Source of the DNA: Thermoflexus hugenholtzii JAD2
GTDB lineage: Bacteria; Chloroflexota; Dehalococcoidia; UBA2979
Reading direction: 5' to 3'
DNA length: 17,187 nt
NCBI GenBank assembly: GCA_945889565.1
Contig: CAMDBZ010000010.1
Coordinates: forward strand, 1 to 17,187
The translations under genes were made by a program, and so were the position numbers. The notes under the pieces are model-generated. The model did no database searches. It worked only from the letters and a program-made list of their open reading frames with translations, and was not told where the DNA came from. Positions 14,105-17,187 of the stretch are shown one piece after another. Positions within the stretch are counted from its first letter, which is position 1, and each line of letters starts with the position of its first letter.

Positions 14105-14424
14105 GCCGGGAGCGCGTTGCCGCGCTCGCCGACGTGCCACCGGGCACGCTCCGCGTCGTCGCGTGCGACGGTCGCTCGCTCGCGCTCGCGAACGTCGACG
14201 GCGTGCTCTACGCCATCGACAACCTCTGCACCCACGACAACGGCCCGCTCGGCGAGGGCGCGCTGCGCGGCGAGCGCATCGTCTGCCCGCGCCACGGCGC
14301 GGCATTCGACGCGCGCACCGGGCGCGTGCTCACGCTGCCCGCCGTGCGCAGCGTGCGAGGCTACCCCGTGACCGTGGACGGCGACGCGCTCTACATCGAC
14401 TGCGACGAAGGGCGGCTGCCGTGA
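14101..14424 (+). CDS. Small Rieske-type [2Fe-2S] ferredoxin in the suf operon
   Basis: A 107-residue soluble Rieske ferredoxin. The cluster ligands are intact: Cys43 and His45 in 'NLCTHDNGPL', and Cys62 and His65 in 'VCPRHGAAFD'. The fold ends with 'RTGRVLTLPAVRSVRGYPV', usual for dioxygenase-type Rieske ferredoxins. No oxygenase is nearby; the gene is squeezed between sufD and sufS with GTGA overlaps on both sides, so it is fully embedded in the assembly operon. It could supply electrons for cluster assembly or sulfur reduction, or be a client used to gauge output; either is inference. GTG at 14101 is the only start that fits the coupling; the upstream open frame is shadow sequence under sufD. 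Confidence 0.92.
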   Translation: MSRERVAALADVPPGTLRVVACDGRSLALANVDGVLYAIDNLCTHDNGPLGEGALRGERIVCPRHGAAFDARTGRVLTLPAVRSVRGYPVTVDGDALYIDCDEGRLP

Positions 14425-15668
14425 GCACCCGCGACTGGGACCAGGACGCGATCCGCCGGGACTTCCCGATCCTGCGCCGCGAGGTGAACGGCAAGCCGCT
14501 CGTCTACCTGGACAACGCGGCCACCTCGCAAAAGCCGGTGCAGGTGATCGCGGAGCTGACGCGCTACTACCGCGACTACAACGCGAACATCCACCGCGGC
14601 GTGCACACGCTGTCGCAGGAAGCGACCGCCGCGTACGAGGGTGCCCGTGCGCGCGTGGCCGCGTTCATCGGCGCGCGCGCGCCTGAGGAGATCGTGTTCA
14701 CGCGCAACGCCACGGAGGCGATCAACCTGGTCGCCCACTCGTACGGGCGCGCGTTCCTCGAGGCCGGCGACGAGGTCGTGATCACGGAGCTCGAGCACCA
14801 CTCGAACATCGTGCCGTGGCAGCTGCTGCGCGACCAGCACGGCGTGGTGCTGCGCTACGTGCCGATGTGCGACGACGGCACGCTCGACATGGCGGAGGCG
14901 CGCCGCATCATCGGGCCGCGCACGAAGCTACTCGCCATCACGCAGATGTCGAACGCGCTCGGCACGATCGTGCCGGTCGCGGAGCTCGCCGCGCTCGCGC
15001 ACCAGCACGGCGCGGTCGTGCTCGTCGATGGCGCGCAGAGCGTGCCGCACCTGCCCACGGACGTGGCGGCGCTCGGCGCGGACTTCCTCGTCTTCTCCGC
15101 GCACAAGATGCTCGGCCCCACCGGCGTCGGCGTGCTGTGGGCGCGCAGCGAGCTGCTGGAGGCGATGCCGCCCTTCCTCGCGGGCGGCGACATGATCCTC
15201 ACCGTCTCCATGGAACGTTCGACGTGGAACGCAGTCCCGTACAAGTTCGAGGCCGGCACGCCCAACATCGCCGACGTGATCGCCTTCGGCGCCGCGCTCG
15301 ACTACCTCGCCGCGCTCGGCATGGACGCTGTGCGCCGGCACGAGCGCGAGCTGCTCGGCGTCGCCGTCGACCGGCTCGCCGCCGTACCCGGCATCACGCT
15401 CTACGGGCCCGCCGACCTCGACGCGCGGGGTGGCGTGGTGTCGTTCGGCCTCGATGGCATCCATCCGCACGACATCGGGCAGGTGCTGGACGGTGCGGGC
15501 GTCGCGATTCGCGCGGGTCACCACTGCGCGCAGCCCGTGATGCAGCACCTCGGCATCGCCGCCACCGCGCGCGCGTCGTTCTACCTCTACAACACGCCCG
15601 CCGAGGTGGACGCGCTCGTCGCGGCGGTGCACGACGCGGTGCGCTTCTTTGGGCGCGTCCGTGTCTGA
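14421..15668 (+). CDS. sufS: Cysteine desulfurase SufS
   Basis: A 415-residue PLP enzyme (family about 405-420) that takes sulfur from L-cysteine, leaving alanine and an enzyme persulfide. Visible motifs are 'YLDNAATSQKP' (29-39), 'ELEHHSNIVPWQ' (124-134), 'LVDGAQSVPH' with the PLP-contacting Asp203, 'FSAHKMLGPTGVG' with the PLP lysine Lys229, and 'RAGHHCAQPVM' with persulfide Cys369, the short group II loop. The GTG at 14421 overlaps the Rieske stop. The gene end overlaps the start of sufU by 8 nt. The SufS-SufU pairing is the Gram-positive and Chloroflexota style, with SufU as sulfur acceptor in place of SufE. Confidence 0.97.
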   Translation: MSTRDWDQDAIRRDFPILRREVNGKPLVYLDNAATSQKPVQVIAELTRYYRDYNANIHRGVHTLSQEATAAYEGARARVAAFIGARAPEEIVFTRNATEAINLVAHSYGRAFLEAGDEVVITELEHHSNIVPWQLLRDQHGVVLRYVPMCDDGTLDMAEARRIIGPRTKLLAITQMSNALGTIVPVAELAALAHQHGAVVLVDGAQSVPHLPTDVAALGADFLVFSAHKMLGPTGVGVLWARSELLEAMPPFLAGGDMILTVSMERSTWNAVPYKFEAGTPNIADVIAFGAALDYLAALGMDAVRRHERELLGVAVDRLAAVPGITLYGPADLDARGGVVSFGLDGIHPHDIGQVLDGAGVAIRAGHHCAQPVMQHLGIAATARASFYLYNTPAEVDALVAAVHDAVRFFGRVRV

Positions 15669-16131
15669 CCTCGAAGAACTCTACCGCGAGATCCTGCTCG
15701 ATCACTACCGCAGCCCGCGCAACGCCGGGCACGTGCCCGGCGCCACGCACTCCGCCGACGGCGCGAACCCGCTCTGCGGCGACGCGGTGCACCTCGAGCT
15801 CACGCTCGACGGCGATGGCCGCATCGCCGGCATCGCCTTCAGCGGCCACGGCTGCTCGATCTCGCAGGCGTCGAGCTCGCTCATGACCGAGTACGTCAAG
15901 GGCCGCGACGCCGACGCGGCACTCGCCGCGGTGGGCGACTTCCAGCGCATGATGATCGAGGGCGACCCGCCGCCTGCCGCAGACTTCGGCGACCTCGAGG
16001 CGCTGGCCGGCGTCGCCAAGTTCCCCGTGCGCGTGAAATGCGCCTCGCTCGCGTGGAAGACGCTCGAGCAGGCGCTGGCAGACAAGCGCGGCGCCTCCGC
16101 CGCAGTCACGACCGACGAGAGGAGCCTCTGA
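15661..16131 (+). CDS. sufU: Zinc-dependent sulfur transferase SufU
   Basis: A 156-residue protein of the IscU/NifU-N fold specialised as a sulfur acceptor for SufS. The zinc ligands are in place: Cys39 and Asp41 in 'NPLCGDAV', Cys65 in 'HGCSISQASSSLM' and Cys127 in 'RVKCASLAWKTL'. The insert between residues 79 and 110 (VKGRDADAAL to the PPPAADFGD region), seen in SufU and absent from IscU, supports SufU. The start is taken as GTG 15661, giving VSDLEELYREIL, the usual beginning; a TTG at 15649 would add four residues. It overlaps the sufS end by 8 nt, and its stop shares a base with the sufT ATG (TGATG). Confidence 0.95.
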   Translation: MSDLEELYREILLDHYRSPRNAGHVPGATHSADGANPLCGDAVHLELTLDGDGRIAGIAFSGHGCSISQASSSLMTEYVKGRDADAALAAVGDFQRMMIEGDPPPAADFGDLEALAGVAKFPVRVKCASLAWKTLEQALADKRGASAAVTTDERSL

Positions 16132-16460
16132 TGGCCGAGACCGAGATCGAGCAGCGCCCCAGCGTCGACGAGTTGCGCGAGGTGATCCGCCAGGTGCAGG
16201 ACCCGGAGCTGCACATGAGCATCGTCGACCTCGGGCTCGTCTACCACATCGACATCGATGACTACGGCGTCGTGACGATCGACCTCACGCTCACCACGCC
16301 CGCGTGCCCGATCGGGCCGATGATCCAGGGTCAGGCGTACCACCTGCTGACCCAGCTCGACGGTGTCGAGGACGTCGAGGTCAACCTCGTGTGGGAGCCG
16401 CCCTGGGACCCCCGCACCATGGCCTCTGAAGACGTGAAGCTGGCGCTCGGCATCTGGTAA
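16131..16460 (+). CDS. sufT: SufT-like Fe-S maturation protein (MIP18/DUF59 family)
   Basis: A 109-residue protein of the MIP18/PaaD-like family. It has 'VIRQVQDPELHMSIVDLGLVYHIDID' (18-43), the family's 'DPE....DLGLvy' signature, and 'LTLTTPACPIGPMI' with the conserved Cys59. SufT proteins help deliver or mature Fe-S clusters on certain client enzymes. It is last in the suf operon; its ATG overlaps the sufU stop (TGATG), with a strong AGAGGAG site about 6 nt upstream. Its stop is only 6 nt from the stop of the convergent Rieske-like gene, leaving no room for a normal terminator between them. Confidence 0.94.
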   Translation: MAETEIEQRPSVDELREVIRQVQDPELHMSIVDLGLVYHIDIDDYGVVTIDLTLTTPACPIGPMIQGQAYHLLTQLDGVEDVEVNLVWEPPWDPRTMASEDVKLALGIW

Positions 16461-16466
16461 TGCCGG

Positions 16467-17054
16467 CTACGGTCCTCCCTGGAGCTGCGAGGGTGGCGGC
16501 TTCGGCCTGAACACAGGCGCGCCCGGCTTCGAGCACGGCTGGTTCGATGCCGGGGTGCACTGCCCAAGCTCAACGCGTCGTATGTCGACGGATACCTCGC
16601 GTTCGCTGGCTACCGCATGGAACCGATCGAGGCCGCGCTGTGGCGGCGGCACGAGACCGCCGAGGAAGTTGCCGTCGCGGTCGTACGTGGCGCCGTGGCA
16701 GGGACTCTTGAACACACCGCTGTGCCCCTCGAAGCGCACCTCCGCTCGCCACGGGACCGTACAGCCGTCATACGGATCCTTCGCCACGATCGCGGAGGCG
16801 TTGCCGTCCTGTTCCAGTCGCACCCATACGCCCACGGTGCGTCCGCTCGCGTCCGCGCCTTCGCTCGGGAGCGGATAGAAGCGCGCCGTGCCGATTTCGA
16901 GCTCCCTGATGGGGACCGTGAGCACGCGGCCAGGCGAGCCCTGCACGTACGCCGCGACGCACGCGCCCACCGCCGTCACGCCCAGCGCCACGGCGAGCAC
17001 CAGCACGAGCAGCACACGCCACGTACTGCGTGGCTTCGAGCGATCGGCAATCAT
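16467..17054 (-). CDS. Membrane-anchored Rieske-fold protein lacking the cluster ligands
   Basis: A 195-residue protein with an N-terminal membrane anchor (about 12-36, LLVLVLAVALGVTAVGACVAAYV) and a Rieske-like domain outside. The first box of a normal Rieske, CTHLGCTVPW, reads DPYDGCTVPW (93-102): ligand Cys is Asp93 and ligand His is Tyr95, but the disulfide Cys98 remains. The second box, CPCHGA, reads SPCHGA (117-122): ligand Cys is Ser117, while disulfide Cys119 and His120 remain. The later 'YDRDGNFLGGLVPPPQRGLDRF' matches the end of bc-type Rieske domains. It is thus a probable cluster-free Rieske derivative. The C-terminus adds a short two-Cys, Pro-rich tail. ATG 17054 lies exactly 7 nt after a TACGCT box, suggesting a leaderless mRNA; a GTG at 17090 would add 12 residues. 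No cytochrome b lies nearby. Confidence 0.82.
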   Translation of the reverse strand: MIADRSKPRSTWRVLLVLVLAVALGVTAVGACVAAYVQGSPGRVLTVPIRELEIGTARFYPLPSEGADASGRTVGVWVRLEQDGNASAIVAKDPYDGCTVPWRAEVRFEGHSGVFKSPCHGATYDRDGNFLGGLVPPPQRGLDRFHAVASEREVSVDIRRVELGQCTPASNQPCSKPGAPVFRPKPPPSQLQGGP

Positions 17055-17061
17055 CGCATTG

Positions 17062-17067
17062 AGCGTA
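17062..17067 (-). promoter_or_regulatory. -10 box for the Rieske-like gene
   Basis: TACGCT on the minus strand, with 7 nt to the ATG at 17054, places the transcript start on the start codon. No ribosome binding site is seen. The -35 position (GTGTCG, 17 nt further up) is a weak match. Confidence 0.35.
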
Positions 17068-17146
17068 CCCCGCGCCCGCGCTGGCGACACGCGCCGCGCG
17101 CCCGTACGATCGAGCTCGCCCAGCGGTCCCCAGTCCTCGGGGTTGC

Positions 17147-17187
17147 ATGTCCCACGTTCCCCGCCGCTCCGCTCGCCGGGACCTGCT
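17147..17187 (+). CDS. Possible start of a Tat-exported protein, cut by the window edge
   Basis: An ATG at 17147 opens MSHVPRRSARRDLL and runs off the window. The twin-arginine pair in 'SARRDLL' near the N-terminus looks like the beginning of a Tat signal. The gene would diverge from the Rieske-like gene. Only 13 complete codons are visible and the upstream GGGG is a poor ribosome binding site, so this is tentative. Confidence 0.3.
   Translation, partial: MSHVPRRSARRDL

Noticed and set aside
15661..16131. IscU as the identity of the NifU-fold protein
   Set aside because: The SufU-type insert, the pairing with SufS and the absence of HscA/HscB and IscS support SufU.

Overview
The window is very GC-rich bacterial chromosomal DNA with dense, tightly packed genes. 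No tRNA, rRNA, transposase, phage gene or CRISPR array is visible. The gene set suggests an aerobic, high-GC Chloroflexota-like bacterium (Tepidiforma, Dehalococcoidia or Thermomicrobia kind), with an actinobacterium as the alternative. The hints are a SufR regulator with three cysteines, a suf operon in the order R-C-B-D-Rieske-S-U-T, a methylmalonyl-CoA mutase large subunit without its B12 domain, split hotdog hydratases and frequent GTG starts. The taxonomic call is an inference from gene content and base composition.

Layout on the left: positions 3-1051 hold the end of a Zn/Mn-type ABC transporter (ATPase tail plus full permease). Then comes an orphan GltD-like FAD/Fe-S oxidoreductase (1189-2697). 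A translationally coupled trio of hotdog-fold genes follows (2754-4098): a non-catalytic FAS1-like half, a catalytic MaoC half and a PaaI-type thioesterase.

Middle: a minus-strand block runs from 9641 down to 4095. In transcription order it holds a MaoC/PhaJ enoyl-CoA hydratase, a methylmalonyl-CoA mutase large subunit, a secreted membrane-anchored protein with a CCPT motif, an AlkA-type DNA glycosylase, alanine dehydrogenase and a small lipoprotein. The lipoprotein gene converges on the thioesterase gene, and both stop inside one CTAG.

Right: a 247-bp divergent control region (9645-9891) precedes the plus-strand suf operon (9892-16460). The operon makes a SUF iron-sulfur assembly machine: the SufBC2D-type scaffold/ATPase, the SufS-SufU cysteine desulfurase pair, the SufT maturation factor, a small Rieske ferredoxin, and SufR, which probably senses cluster status. 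Nearly every junction overlaps (ATGA, TGATG, GTGA), so translation is probably coupled. The control region has an AT-rich 19-bp inverted repeat, a possible promoter, a 12-bp palindrome near the predicted transcript start and two leader hairpins.

Just beyond sufT, on the opposite strand, is a membrane-anchored protein with a Rieske fold. It has lost three of the four [2Fe-2S] ligands but keeps the two cysteines of the structural disulfide. It is the most unusual gene here. A possible Tat-exported protein begins at the right edge. Other items worth a second look are a perfect 28-nt dyad inside sufC built from otherwise unfavoured codons, an 8-bp hairpin in the sufR 3' end, and a 13-nt tandem repeat upstream of alanine dehydrogenase. 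No stretch over 300 bases lacks a gene.
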